A stretch of 64,000 nucleotides of DNA, taken from Acridotheres tristis. Its lineage: Eukaryota; Chordata; Aves; Passeriformes; Sturnidae. Below, in pieces: positions 26,301 to 38,866 of the stretch (position 1 is its first letter; each line of letters begins with the position of its first letter). Location: NCBI GenBank assembly GCA_037013685.1, contig CM072891.1, positions 806,001-870,000 on the forward strand, written 5' to 3'. The notes under the pieces are model-generated. The model saw only the letters and a program-made list of their open reading frames with translations. It was not told the origin of the DNA and did not search any database. A program made the translations under genes and the position numbers.

Positions 26301-29300
26301 ATATAAATGATAGATGACAAGGAATGATATTAGAAGAGAGAGGAGTAAGAATGTTTTCTATCAAGCACACGGACCAAACCTAGAAAAGTTTAGGGTCACC
26401 AGAGGAAGGGAGAAGTTCAGAATAGTTTACAATATTTTAGTTATAATTACTGATATTATTTTTTCAGTAAAAACTGTAGAGGGAAGATTTTTGAAGCTAG
26501 TGTTGTTTGAGTCTTACATATGCTTGTTAGCCAGAACCCTTTCTGTCTACCATTCCCTTTGTAGCCATTTATTTTTCATCAACACAAGAAAACAGAAAAA
26601 ATAAATGGTTTAAGTACTGCAATTCTCTACAAACATTTAATTATATACAGGAAGAGGGTCTTGATTTGTTTCCATGATAAAGGATACTAGTTTTTGACAG
26701 AAATATAATGGAATAACACTGTGGTGAAATCATGTTGCCTTAGTGGCCATCTCTATTGTGCATTTCTCTGTGAATTTTGTTTGAAATACTGAAACTATCT
26801 TACAATGAAGGTATTTTAATGCTGTTTCCCTCACATATTTTTCTAAGTGGTGCTAGAATTAATAAGATTTAAAAGTTGCATATCAAAGAGGTTCATGGTT
26901 TACAGCATTATTTTTAGACATATAGACAACAAGGGGAAAGAAATATTGTAAAAAAGACATCAGGAGAAAACCCATGTCTGAAAATTCAGATTCATATATG
27001 AGTTTTTAAAAGTGAGGAGGTATTCCAGGGAGAATTTTCCATTTCACTATTTGCTGTACTACACTAGAACATCGAGTTTACCAAATGGATGAAAAGCTGT
27101 AATGGGTCAGTATGTAATATCTAAAATATTTTCTTTTTGTCTTTACAGAATAATAAACATTAAAACATGGAAAATATTAACCCTGCGATTTAGAACTGTA
27201 GCAAATCTTTAGTGCAAGTTACATTATTATCTCTCCATGATGATGATGTCATTCTGAGTATCCTGTGCCAAGAACCCATTTAACCGTGAGGCAAGGCCAA
27301 GGTCTCTGCAACCTTACCAGAGATACTTATGGAACTGTTCCCCTACGGCAAACAGCAAAAGCAGTACATTCCAGGATTAATACATTTCACATGCCCTCCC
27401 TTTCTGAATCATTTCACGTGAACATGCATACACTTACTGAAATCCAGATTGCTAAGTATTGTTCTTTTTAGCTAAAAAGATCTGGATGAAACACTTAGGA
27501 CTGATCCTGGTTTAATGGCCATGATCTAAAATAATTTCAGCAGACACTTGTAATAAATCGTTGCATGTAACAAAGCTAGTTATAGCAGCTACTTGTCTGG
27601 AATTCAGGATCTTATCCCACTTCCTACTGAGCAAAAGTCAGAATAAAAAATAATGATAAATTACATGTTTGCTAGAGCAATAGTGTGTCAAAATTTGGAC
27701 TGATGTAGCACATAACACTTCTTTTCCTCACTGGCTGGCCCTTCCAGCTGTGCTTTTGAAACATGCATATTGTAATAAGGTAAAAGTTCCCCCTTTTTTG
27801 ATCCTGAAAAGCGTTGCTATTGATAATTCAATCTTATTATTACCAAGAACTTCTTTTAGTCATAATTTCTTAACACTTAGGGAATTAAGCAAAGAATTCA
27901 TCATTTGTCCATGGGATCAAATCTACGATACATAAACACCTTGTAAATCTGCCAAAAGACATACATCTGAACAGCAAATTATTTTTTTTTTTGCTAGACA
28001 CACTAGGAAATATTATACTTTTAATAAGGACCTGGCTTGTTTTCGGGCTCATCTTTTTGCTAAGGCAGAACTGAAAGCAAAAGCCTTGGAAGTAGTTAGA
28101 TAAACAGCATAATCACCAAGATACCATTATCCTGTCTCTTGCAGCTTTTATATTTGTACTTCTCAAAGCTATGGACAGCAAATTACTCATGTGATACCTG
28201 AGCTGCATAAAGAAGATTGAGTCTGGGCTGTTAACGATCTTTTCACTCTGTTTAGGTGTTTCTCTGTAAAAGCTCACGTGTAGCTCAGATGCTGGGTGTC
28301 TGTATTATTCCTAGGTACCCAACAAAATACAGAGATGGAAAGTGTCCTTCATCTCAGATACACTACTGCTGAAAGAAATCTTATTTCTGTATGAAAGGGG
28401 TTTTTTTGAAGAAGGAATTGGTTTTCTAGGACATCAGATACAACTTGCAGAAAAACATTAGGTTCCTCTCTATTTTTTAGTCGTGACACACATTACTAAA
28501 TACCTTAAACGAATAATCAACTTTAATGAAACAAAAATTTTGGCTAGCAATTAAGGCAGTGATAATAAAAGTATAGACAGGTAAATTATTTATTCAAAAC
28601 ATGGTTATCCAGGTAGTATTTTTGTGCTTAATTTAAAAAAAAATACTTTAGACAGAAATTAAATGTATAAAATAAAAGATCACTATTTCTTATTTGGCTA
28701 AAGACGTAAAGCATTTTTAAAATTTTTGTTCATAATTTCCATATAGAACTTTTTACTGCAAACTTCCCCCAGAAACTCCATAGAGACAGGAAAAATATCA
28801 TTATCATTGCTAGTACAAAGCTGGAGCTTACTAAAGATTAACTGGTGTGCTCAAAGTCACACGTATGAATGGGCTGGAAGATCAGTTTGGGCATTCAGGC
28901 TTCATGTTGTGATCAACCATAACCATCTCACTTCTCTTTCTATGCCCTTTTATTGACCAGGTAAATGCAGCTGTTCTAGGATGACATTGCTAACTCCAAA
29001 AATTATTTAGCAATCTTTAATTTTCTTTCAACCTTTATCAGCTACTCCGGTTGGTGAAATGTGTGCAAGGAATCAATATGAATTTACACTTTTATCATCT
29101 TATAGAGAGCACATACCAGACAGAAGTGCATCTGGTTCTGAATGGCCTCAATAGGAGGAAATCCAAGACAAGGCTGATTATGTTCGACTGGGTACCTCAA
29201 GAAAAATCTTTTCTGTAGAGGCACTCCAGAAGGCTTACTCTACAAGCATAGCTGTGAGGTCAAAATCTGACTTAATCTACTATAGCATCCTCAAATCTGT

Positions 29301-30427
29301 TTATCACATCTGTTACATACAAATTTCTCACCAATTTATGACTTTGGAATGCTTACCGAATTCTTTAGGGAATATTTTAAAAGTTGCATTTCTATTTTGT
29401 TGGAGTTTTGTTGGTTTTTGTTTTGTTTTTAATTTGACCAATCTCTGTTTTAAGTATCGTTTTGTATTTTTCATAACTTTCAGAGGAGTTTTCAGATCGT
29501 CAGTCAAGGATGAGGAAGGAAATCATGCAGTGCAGGTAGCAGACTTCTCAGCAGTGTGTTCTTAAGGCTCGTCCAGGCATTTCAATTTATAAAATAGTGT
29601 GATCATACATTCCAGCAAATACAGAGTTCATTCTGGTGGAACACCTTGATGAATAAATATATTTTCGATTTTTAACTTCCTCTATTTAAAATGATACCAA
29701 TCTCTTCTTTCTGTCCTGCTAGAGTTTAACACAGAAAACCTGTGCAAAAAGAAAAAAAAATAGGTGGATTATCACAAACTAAAATGGTTATAGGAAATCC
29801 TGTCACACTGCCCCAAATTCTTTCTCAAGAAAACAAGATTAATATTGAAGGTCTTCATGCTGTTTTGATAGTTACATTAAGCAATAACAATATTTATTTA
29901 GGAAATATTGTTAGACAACTCCTTGAAATAAAAAGAAATTTTCAAACAGAGTTCATCTGTGGTAACCTTGAAAAATCACTTTCTTTTTTTTTTTAATTAA
30001 TAGGTTAAGCAACGTAGCAAAACCTATTGAAAATTACAGTGTTATAGGTAGACAGCATAAAACTAAAACTGTGCTTTTTTCTACTGTTTTTTTTTCCCTG
30101 GAATCCAACCCCAAAGAACAACTTAGAATACTCAAAGGAAAGGAAAAAAACTATTCACTTCATGAAAAAACACACAGTTTAACTTAGCTCAGTTTATTTT
30201 AGTTCAGAAGAAATAAATTTTGCATGCATGAAGTTAATGGAAGCATTTGCTTCTCCTCTGATTTCAATAAATCTGTCTGATAAGACCCTTGCATGCTTGG
30301 AAACATCTCACACGGTAGGTCTCCATGACGAAAAAGAACTTCAGACATTTATAGAACAAAGTGATTACAGACCCTTTACAGAGTATCTGTGGGGAATCAC
30401 TTGAATAGATAGTGGTGAGCCCTTTTT

Positions 30428-30441
30428 CTAGTAGGTGGCAG
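30428..30441 (+). promoter_or_regulatory. CTCF-like motif (13 of 14)
   Basis: CTAGTAGGTGGCAG fits the CTCF core CCASYAGRKGGCRS at all positions but the second. It lies in the intergenic region and has the same orientation as the better match at 32833. Confidence 0.4.
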
Positions 30442-32832
30442 AAGATGCACATCTGTGGGGAAGCCAATAGTACAGAAATCTGCCTGGTATAAAGTAAAAG
30501 AGCAGCTCTGATTGGGAAATGTGGAACGAGCATATGTCTTCTCCACCAGATATTAAACTTGGAATGATATTTTCTTTAAAAATAAAATTGTATTTTAATA
30601 TTTCCTCTTTTGCTGTGGCCTATCCACATCACTGCTTGGAATAATGTGCAAAACATCCCTCAGGCACCATTTAACCCATCTAAATGCAGAAAGATGAATT
30701 TGGAATACTATCAAAGCACATATACAATAAAGCAACCATTCTGTTTCAGCAGCAACACAAGAGACCTGTTTTTCATTATGCATGTGAAGTGTTTAATTTA
30801 AACTGGTAATGGTTAACCAGGTCTGGCCTCGAGCTATGGAGATCTGGGCAAAACATCCATAAACAAAATCCCTTCTATTGCCCTTCAAAGTTTTCTTCTC
30901 CAAAGTCAAAGAGAGAGCGAAAAAATATTTCTGGAAAATACGAAGATCGCTTATGTGATCGATCTTTCTCCCAGAATGTGCAGATGAAAAAGGTAAAAAG
31001 TGTACAGCTCATACTGAGAAGCCTACCAGCCTTAGGGTTACCTGTACTAAAATTGTAAGGAATACCTTACAGGGGAGTTTGGAATTAGAGGTCATCAGGG
31101 GAGCATACACAAAGCATTCATGGAAAAGGTGTCTTAGATGTCTGTGGTTTACAGATGTTTAGATGCATGTGGTTAGCTTTGTACAGAGGAATCCCAGCCT
31201 CAGCACGGGGCCTGCATCTCTCAGACTAAGGGATTTGCCACTATTCAAAAGGGCTTTGTGTATTTTATCAATAAATGACACTATTAAAATGCATTTATAA
31301 TTCACAATAAATGAGTTTATAAGCGAATAAATACTACTTCAATAAGAAAATAACGAATATAGAATCCAGACCCTGTGTATGCTTCCAAAATTAAACTAGC
31401 ATATATACAGTTCAAACAGAAGGCAAAAGTTCAAGATCTTCGTTGCCTAAAGCATTTATATTTTCCAGTGAGAGTAACTATTGTCCAACTCTATCTGTTA
31501 ACGGCACACAGATTTCAAATATTTTCTATCCCAGTGTGAGTAAGAAGAAATTTAATTTTCAAGAGGCTGCAAATTAATTCTACTGCTTATTCATTCTTTC
31601 TCTGGTAAAGTGATAAACTATACTGATATAGGTAATTAACCTAAAAGAAAGCAAACATAGAAAAATAAACATACATAATTTCTTCCTTAGCAACAGTTTT
31701 AGAAAAGCATGACAATTTTAGTCACAAATTATTTAGAATGTAATGCTCTCAGAGTATCTTAATAACGGACAATAAAAGTGTGTATTACCCAAAATTAAAA
31801 GGTATCAATATCATAGTCTTATAAAAGAATCTTCCCAGGGCTGAAAAGGCTTATTTCTATAAAAATCTTTTCGGAATTCAGCAAAACTTCCTCAATGGCA
31901 ACTGGTGACCTTCTTGTTTTCCTTTCAGGCCTGTCATGGTTTGTTTAACTATAGATTTTAAAAATGTAAATAGACAATTATTTCTCTTCCTGTTCGCAGT
32001 TTGATCTGATGGAAGCTCAGCTTACCAAACAATTGCTATTACACTTCCTTGTTAATATGCAGGCAAAATACTGTTTCTCATATCAAAATGGGCCTTGGGA
32101 AATCTTATTTCTTGGAAGCTGTAACTAATCTATTTTTTTCTCTGTGTTCCAAGTACTTTGGAATTAATAAACCAAATCAATTGGTACTTTAGTCAGACTG
32201 TCCCAAATCCAGTGGCAACAAAAGACTAATACACATCTTTACATTTTAATGACTTTTCCTGATTTTTAAACAGCCCCAGTGACCATGCTGGAAAGAAATT
32301 ACTGTGATTTATGGGACCAGAACTAAAAATCAAGAAGAGATGAAAATGGACCGAATATAATTTACCAGACTCTCAAAAGTGAGACCTGCATCAGAATAAA
32401 ATCACTTTCATAACAAGACCACTTGCTTATGTAAGTGTAATTTTAAAATGCTATAACTATTCTTTTCTAAAACAGTTTAAAAATAAGTATCTGGAAATGA
32501 TTTGCCCGCATTCAGTTGTACACATCATGAAACGTATGGTCATGTGAAATGAGTCAGGAAAGACGGCAAAGATTTTTCTTACACTCGATTCTTAATACTT
32601 GTTTAGATTAATTTAAAATTAATTAATTGCAATCTTTAAATTTGAGGAGTTGCAAACCTGAGTTAAATTTTAAGACTTCTATTTGTAAATAAAGCAATAA
32701 ATTAAATAATGCATGTTTAGGTTAATTTAATAATTTTTTACTGAAAAAAGTCAAGTAATAGAGTAGTAGAATGATACATGTATTGGCTGAACAGTTAGCA
32801 TGATACAACTTAAATGCATTGTCCTTGTACTT

Positions 32833-32846
32833 CCAGTAGATGGCAG
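32833..32846 (+). promoter_or_regulatory. CTCF-like motif (full 14-base match)
   Basis: CCAGTAGATGGCAG matches the CTCF core CCASYAGRKGGCRS at every position. It points towards the PRKD1 promoter 17 kb away. Binding is inference from the motif, because flanking motif information and conservation cannot be scored here. Confidence 0.5.
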
Positions 32847-35731
32847 GTATAGTACTTCAAACTTTTTAAAAGTCATAAAACTAACTTTTTTAAACAGAAA
32901 GATGCTATTATCTTGGAAATTTTACTTATAATACAACCCTTTCCATATGCATGTATTTTTACATTTAATATCATTATGGAAGATTTGCCAAGATGAAAAG
33001 AAATGTTTAATACTAACACATTAAGTACTGAAAACAAATTATAAATTAATAAAAATAGAACACACTGAACAACATTCATAGAGAACTGGAATGCTCAGAA
33101 TATTATTCACAATATGATAAAAACCACAAATGGCAATCTGAAATAGGAACTTAAAAACCTTTGTATTTATTTTTCTTTTCCATAAAGCTGTGTTTTTCTA
33201 AATCAATGGCTGTATCTTTTTCCATAACGGAACTTTCAATTTTCTGTTATGTGTCACTGCAAAACTAAGAAACATGTAATGACAGTCAAGCATTTATAAA
33301 TTCAGAGATTCAAGCAGTAAGGTTGTTGGTTAAACCAAGATAAACAAACACATGAAATTACGACTCTTTTGCTGCAAGATTGAGTTATAAAATCCTGCTG
33401 GAAACAGAGGAGTTCCTTCTCTCTCAGAGCACAGAATAGCTCATATTCGGTTACAGATTAGGCACCCCTAATTTTCATTCAATTTTTCAGTATATGATTC
33501 CGTGCCTTATTTGCACATTGCTACAACTTCAGACTACTCTGAAGCCTATCTTATTAATTCCTGTAAGTGGTTTTTTTGCATGCTATTTGGCTTAATAGTG
33601 TCATCAATGCCACTTTTTCTTGACCAAGTTTTGGTTAGTTGGTTTTCTGATATCATCTCTGTTTTACAAGCAGAGATGCTTTGAAAATAAGGTCAAAAGT
33701 ATTTGGAAATATTCACTGGATTTTCTGATGGTTTTTGGTAGTAGTGGTACATAGTAAGCATTATAATAGTACAAATATGTCAAAAATATATTTTATTAAT
33801 TTCTTTTCAGTCATGAGTGCAAGTTGAATGCAAACCAAGATGATAACACACCTAGTGATAATTTCTGAGATGAATGGTTTAAAGGAAAAGGCTAATATAA
33901 CACACAAACTGCCCTTAAAATCATAATCCAAATAGAATTTTCCAGGCAGGTTTCTCCATTATCATAGCAAAACCGTATCTTGTGTTATTTCTATTCCATG
34001 CCTCATTTCATCTTCTACACAAAGGAGATCAGCACCTACTTTTTAGTAGTTTTCTGTAGTTGTCCAGTGTTTGGTCACACAGCACTGAAAGAAGGAGAAG
34101 AGTAATACCAGCAGCATGTTTACTGTCCTTGGTTCCTCATCTCAGACTCGCTATGTGAATATTAATTACACTGCCTATTTCCTGTCTTGGACCTCATGTC
34201 CCCCAGCCACCTCTCATGAAATTTCAGACAGTTTATCTTTGTGCTTAGTAAACTCTTCTGTCCTCTAACCAATATTGGCATTCATTGCTTTTCCTTTTTG
34301 TTTTCTTTCCATTCAACTTTCTCCCTGGCTTCTTATGTCCAACTATCTGTCAAACTATTTAAGTTCTTCCTCCCCATTCCAAGTCAAGCCAAATCATCTT
34401 CTGTAGTTCTTATCCCTCCTCCAACCTTCCCTGAAAACAATGTACTGGTATCTTGTTTCAATATTCTCAAGTAATCAAATTTCACTTTGATTTCGACTTT
34501 GTTTTTGTTTTGGCAATTCATTGCCCATCTTCAATATTCCACAGTTTAGACGCCTGTGTCCTTTGTCCTGCCTTTACTGGAGTTTATTCTGCATCAGGAG
34601 CTCGGAGTCCCTTCACTTCAATTCTAACACACCAGATTTGAATGAGATGCTTTTCTTCATTCTGTTGGCTGAAAATCACAAATCAAGTCATTACACCATA
34701 TAATGAAATAAAGGGGTAACAGATGATCATGAACACATCAATACCTGTTATGCTCTTCAGTCCAGAGCCTAATACTGACTCTCTAAATGAAGAAACTCAT
34801 ACAAGGAAACTTGGTTTTTGTCATGTACTGTAAGGTTTGCCTGCTCAGTTCCACAGTGAAGATGGCAAAAGCCCAATCTTATCAGTAATAAGAGCTGTGA
34901 GAGACATAAGCAATGATGGAATCAACAATTATGAAACATCTAGTGAGCATGTACAAAGTGACATTCCCTAAAATCCTGTTTCTTTAACAATTTTCCTATT
35001 CAAGATATGGGAGGACTTTTTTTATGAGTAAAATGCTGCCAAATCTCCTCTTCTGCTTATAAATATGTGAGTTGAAAAGTTTTTCAAGGAAAAGATCAGG
35101 AAAGTTTTTTTTTCCTTGGTGTTATTCTTGGAAACCATGCAATTAGTTTTGGCTGAATTATGAAATAAAACAAATTCTCATGCAGGTGCCATACATGAAA
35201 GACTTCAGTGAAATGAATAAATTAAATAAAGTTGTTTGACACAGATAACAGAGAAGTAACCATAGTAAAAAGCAGAAAATCTTGATCATAACCAGGTCTG
35301 CATTTAATATGTGTTTATAGAAAGCAAAAAAATCCCCATTTCTCATACCTTTCCCAGTGTTTCTTCTGCACTCTCCCTGTTTCCTGCCTTGGCCATTGCA
35401 CTGAGGTCATGACTTGGATGACACTTGTATTTGAGTAGGAGAGTAACTTCTAGTGAAGAAAATTATGGCTTTAATGCAACCTTATTTACTTATCAAGAGT
35501 ACAAACATTTTTCCTTTGTACTTAGAAGTTACAATCTGTGTCTGGCCTGCATGCCGCAGTTAAAAATCAGAACAAAAAGCTGCTTCCAACCTTGGAATTA
35601 TGCAGCATCTCATTTTTTGCAACACATTTTGCTGTCTCCTCGCACACACAGACATAACATGCAAAATAATCACTTAATTAATCCACCTTCAGATATATTT
35701 TTTAAAAAACATCGAGACGTTTCCTCTAATT

Positions 35732-35788
35732 ATAAATTTTATATTTAAAAATAAATTTTATATTTAAAAATAAATTTTATATTTAAAA
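35732..35788 (+). repeat. Perfect 3 x 19-base tandem repeat
   Basis: The unit ATAAATTTTATATTTAAAA occurs three times without a mismatch at 35732-35750, 35751-35769 and 35770-35788. It then breaks off into ATACAGG. The absence of divergence suggests a recent expansion. Confidence 0.95.
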
Positions 35789-35841
35789 ATACAGGTACCA
35801 ATTATTCATCCACTGCAACTGCTTAAGTCCTCAGACAGTAG

Positions 35842-35886
35842 CCACTTCTAAAGAATGTGAAGCCAATACTAGCTTTTTAGAAGTGG
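35842..35886. repeat. 11-base inverted repeat
   Basis: CCACTTCTAAA (35842-35852) and TTTAGAAGTGG (35876-35886) are perfect complements across a 23-base spacer. A second small stem, AGAAGT/ACTTCT, overlaps the right arm. No known small-RNA or transposon signature accompanies it. Confidence 0.7.
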
Positions 35887-38270
35887 AACTTCTTTAGCTA
35901 AAAAATTGAGTTTTCACATATTGTAAAAAATTCTAGCTAATCAGTTTTTATTTAAATGAGTTACTGCATATACATGTTACATACAGGCTATGCAAAATAC
36001 CAAAAGGACACCATTCAAAAGTGAAAAGGACTGTTTATTTTTGGATAATAAAGATGCTCAATGATGATGAAAGGACATGATTTTTCATTAGAACTAAGTA
36101 GCAGCATTAACCTCAGCCATCTTCCATGTTTTTGGTGACTTGACTTCACCTGGGAAAAATAATCTGTCCCTGAAAACATAGAAAAAAAAAGTTGATAAAT
36201 AAAAGAACAAAAGACTTCAGGAAGTAGGCCAAAACAATATTCACTACCTAATAATATTGCAAGACTTTGTCAGCCTGATTCAGTCCAGAGCCTTGAATCT
36301 ATTCCCTGTGAACATATTACTGTTAAAAAAAGAGAGAATAGAGCTTTAACATGGCACTCTGTAGTCAGTTTATTTCACAAGTGTTGAAGGCTAGTTGAGA
36401 AAGTGGAAAATTTTTGAAGATCTTGTCACATGCTCTAAATATGTCAAACAGATCTAGAACTAAAGCTTTGAATACGTATTTAGGGATAACACTATACAAC
36501 AATAGCTTTTTTTTTACACTCTTCTGGCAGCATGGTAGCAGTGAATGTATCCTGAATGCTTTTCCTTTGTTTGATTATCAACTGCAAAATATTTCTGAGG
36601 AATTAATTTCCATCACATTTTTATTCTTTTTCGTATTGCCACACAGCAGGACCAAAACACAGAAAATTTCAAAATTCTCCTGTAATGCAAATCTTCAATA
36701 TGTCCCTAGCATATAAAGCAGTAATCCCCACAGAAGATACACAGTGACACATGACAAAGACAAAAGCAAAAGAGAACCGGAATATCTGAAGTCAAACTAA
36801 TTTATGCAATGTCCTGTGTACTAAATAGACTGCTATTTTCAGCTAATACTATGAGATGTTAAAATTAATGAAAATTGAAAAAAACCCTCCACCTAACAAT
36901 GAAAAAACCCAGAAATCACCTTGTTTGTGTAGTTTCAATGAACTGCAATGGGATACCGTTTAGTGTTACAAGCAATCTAGGGATTAAAAAACCCAAACAA
37001 CCACAACCCCTATGAAAACAGACGCAAAAGCCAAACCCTGAGTAACCCACAAATCATGGTAGTCAGTATTTGAGACCTTTTACTGAAAAAAACACATAAA
37101 CAGTTTTACTACTTCCTTTCCCCTGAAATTTTGAGTACAGTCTTCTCTTGAGTACCTGCTCTGTCAGCCGAGCATAATAAAGGTATTTTTTCCCCTCAAA
37201 CAAAGATCTTTAACTGAAATGTTCCAGGCTGCTACACACATGTGGTGGAAATGGGCCTGGCCTGATCATTTTTCCTCCCTGTTCTGTGACAAATGAAGCA
37301 GAGAGTATCACTACCTCTAGAAGCTCTGCCCAGAGCTGTAAAGCAGCCCAGGGCTTCTTGTTTACATGTAGATGTCAAAAACAAGTTTCCTGTTCTCTAG
37401 AGGTTTAGGCCAAAAATCTAATCACAAACACATGCATGGAAGTGGTAGCCATCAGTCTTAGGAAATTAGGTCATTGAATTATAAGGAAAAAAGGTTCTGA
37501 AGTGGACATTTACCGGAATTTTCAAAATAATTATTTGAAAAACAGCAGCTAGCTTTCTCTGAAACTGAGAGTGTGATCAGACTAACAAGGCCATTTTGAA
37601 AACACTAATTTTTTTTTTAAAACAGCATGAATGAATGCGGGCAGAAATTCCCCAAACAATGATAGCAGAATACAGGACTGGAGAACATGTTTATTCAGTG
37701 TGCCCGTATAGACAATAGAGAGAGACCAGAAGTCCCAGAGGCTGAGTTAGTTCATAAAACAGAGAATGTGTCTCTCTCACCACTGACTATATAAGACACC
37801 TAAAAGAATTCACTTATAGGAGCCTTCTTAAAGTGCATTGAAGAACATGGTATTCGTCTGAACTAATGGAGAAATGGATCTCTAATTTGATGAGTTCAAA
37901 AAGTTAAAAAGGAAGGACGTAAAGTTGTTCAGTAGTAGTGTGGACCTGACAGAAGATTTTGGGTAACTCTTCAATAGCACTGAAACAGAGAAGGAGCACT
38001 GAAGCAAAAAATCAGACACTAGCTTAATGTGCATGGCCTTCGATACCTGCGATCTTATTAATTCAATTGTTTCTGAAGTCACTGTCAAACTTTTCCAGAA
38101 CAGAGATGCTTTTAAGAGGGAGTAAAGAGAAATAATAATTTTCTTGGCATTACAAAGTCTGAAATTTTATATATGAGCAACAAATGAGGACAAATATTTT
38201 CAGTCCTGAAAGGTTTCAATGTTTTTGTCATATGAAAAAAAGATAGCAAAATAAAGAGGCATATGGAGAG

Positions 38271-38866
38271 TGTGGTGAGCTGACCCTAGCTGGACACCAG
38301 ATCCCCACCAAAGCTTCTCTATCACTTCCCTCCTCAGCTGCACAGAAAAGAGACAATATAAGGGAAGGCTTGTGGGTCAAGATAAGGAGAGTCAGACAGA
38401 GTTACTATCCCAGGCAAAACAGACTTGACTTGGGGAAATTAGTGACAACTTTGGCCACATCCGTCTGTTTCAGAGCGGGGTCCTCCATGATCAACAGGTG
38501 GATTTCTACTCACAGTGGCTCCCATGGGGCGCAGAGACACAGCCTCACTCACCATGGTCTTCACCACGGGCTGCTTGGGAGGCTCTGCTTTGGCACTTGG
38601 GGCACCTTCTCCCTCTCCTTCACTCATCTGGGTGTCTGCAGCGCTGTTCCTCTCACGTATTCTCCTCTCTTCTGACTTGTGTGGGTGTTGTGCAGGCTTT
38701 TCCCCCCCTTCTTAACTACATTTTCAGAGGTGCTTCCACCATCACTGCTGGTCTTGGCCAGCAGTGGGTCTGTCCTGGAGCTGCCACCTCTTCCTGTACG
38801 AGCTCCCCACAGCAGCAGTGCCTGTAGACCCCTCACTACCAAAACCCTGCCACATAAACCCTGGAC
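38271..38866 (-). mobile_element. Avian ERV-type LTR, antisense copy of the same family
   Basis: On the + strand it starts TGTGGTGAGCTGACCCTAGC and then CACCAGATCCCCACCAAAGC, CTCCTCAGCTG, GGCTTGTGGGTCAAGATAAGG and CAAAACAGACTTGACTTGGGG. This is the reverse complement of the LTR 3' end. It continues through TGGTCTTCACCACGGGCTGC, CTTCTCCCTCTCCTTC and ATTTTCAGAGGTGCTTCCACC, and stops near CACTACCAAAACCCTGCCACATAAACC, the complement of the LTR 5' end. Unlike the copy at 4626-5418 it keeps the tail block (38341-38447) but has lost most of the internal repeat section and the pre-tail region. The upstream TATA-like block is degraded here too. It is a solo LTR with no coding remains next to it and no clear target-site duplication. 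Confidence 0.8.

Larger units (their letters stand above)
23341..38270. other. Long AT-rich intergenic stretch
   Basis: About 15 kb contains no recognised gene or transposon. The items listed separately are the two CTCF-like motifs, the 19-base tandem repeat and the 11-base inverted repeat. The longest open frames (about 100-107 codons at 29254, 35425 and 36414) are what AT-rich DNA of this length gives by chance. Confidence 0.6.

Noticed and set aside
30935..30966. AAGATCG...CGATCTT inverted repeat
   Set aside because: The 7-base arms are expected by chance in 64 kb, and no associated element is present.
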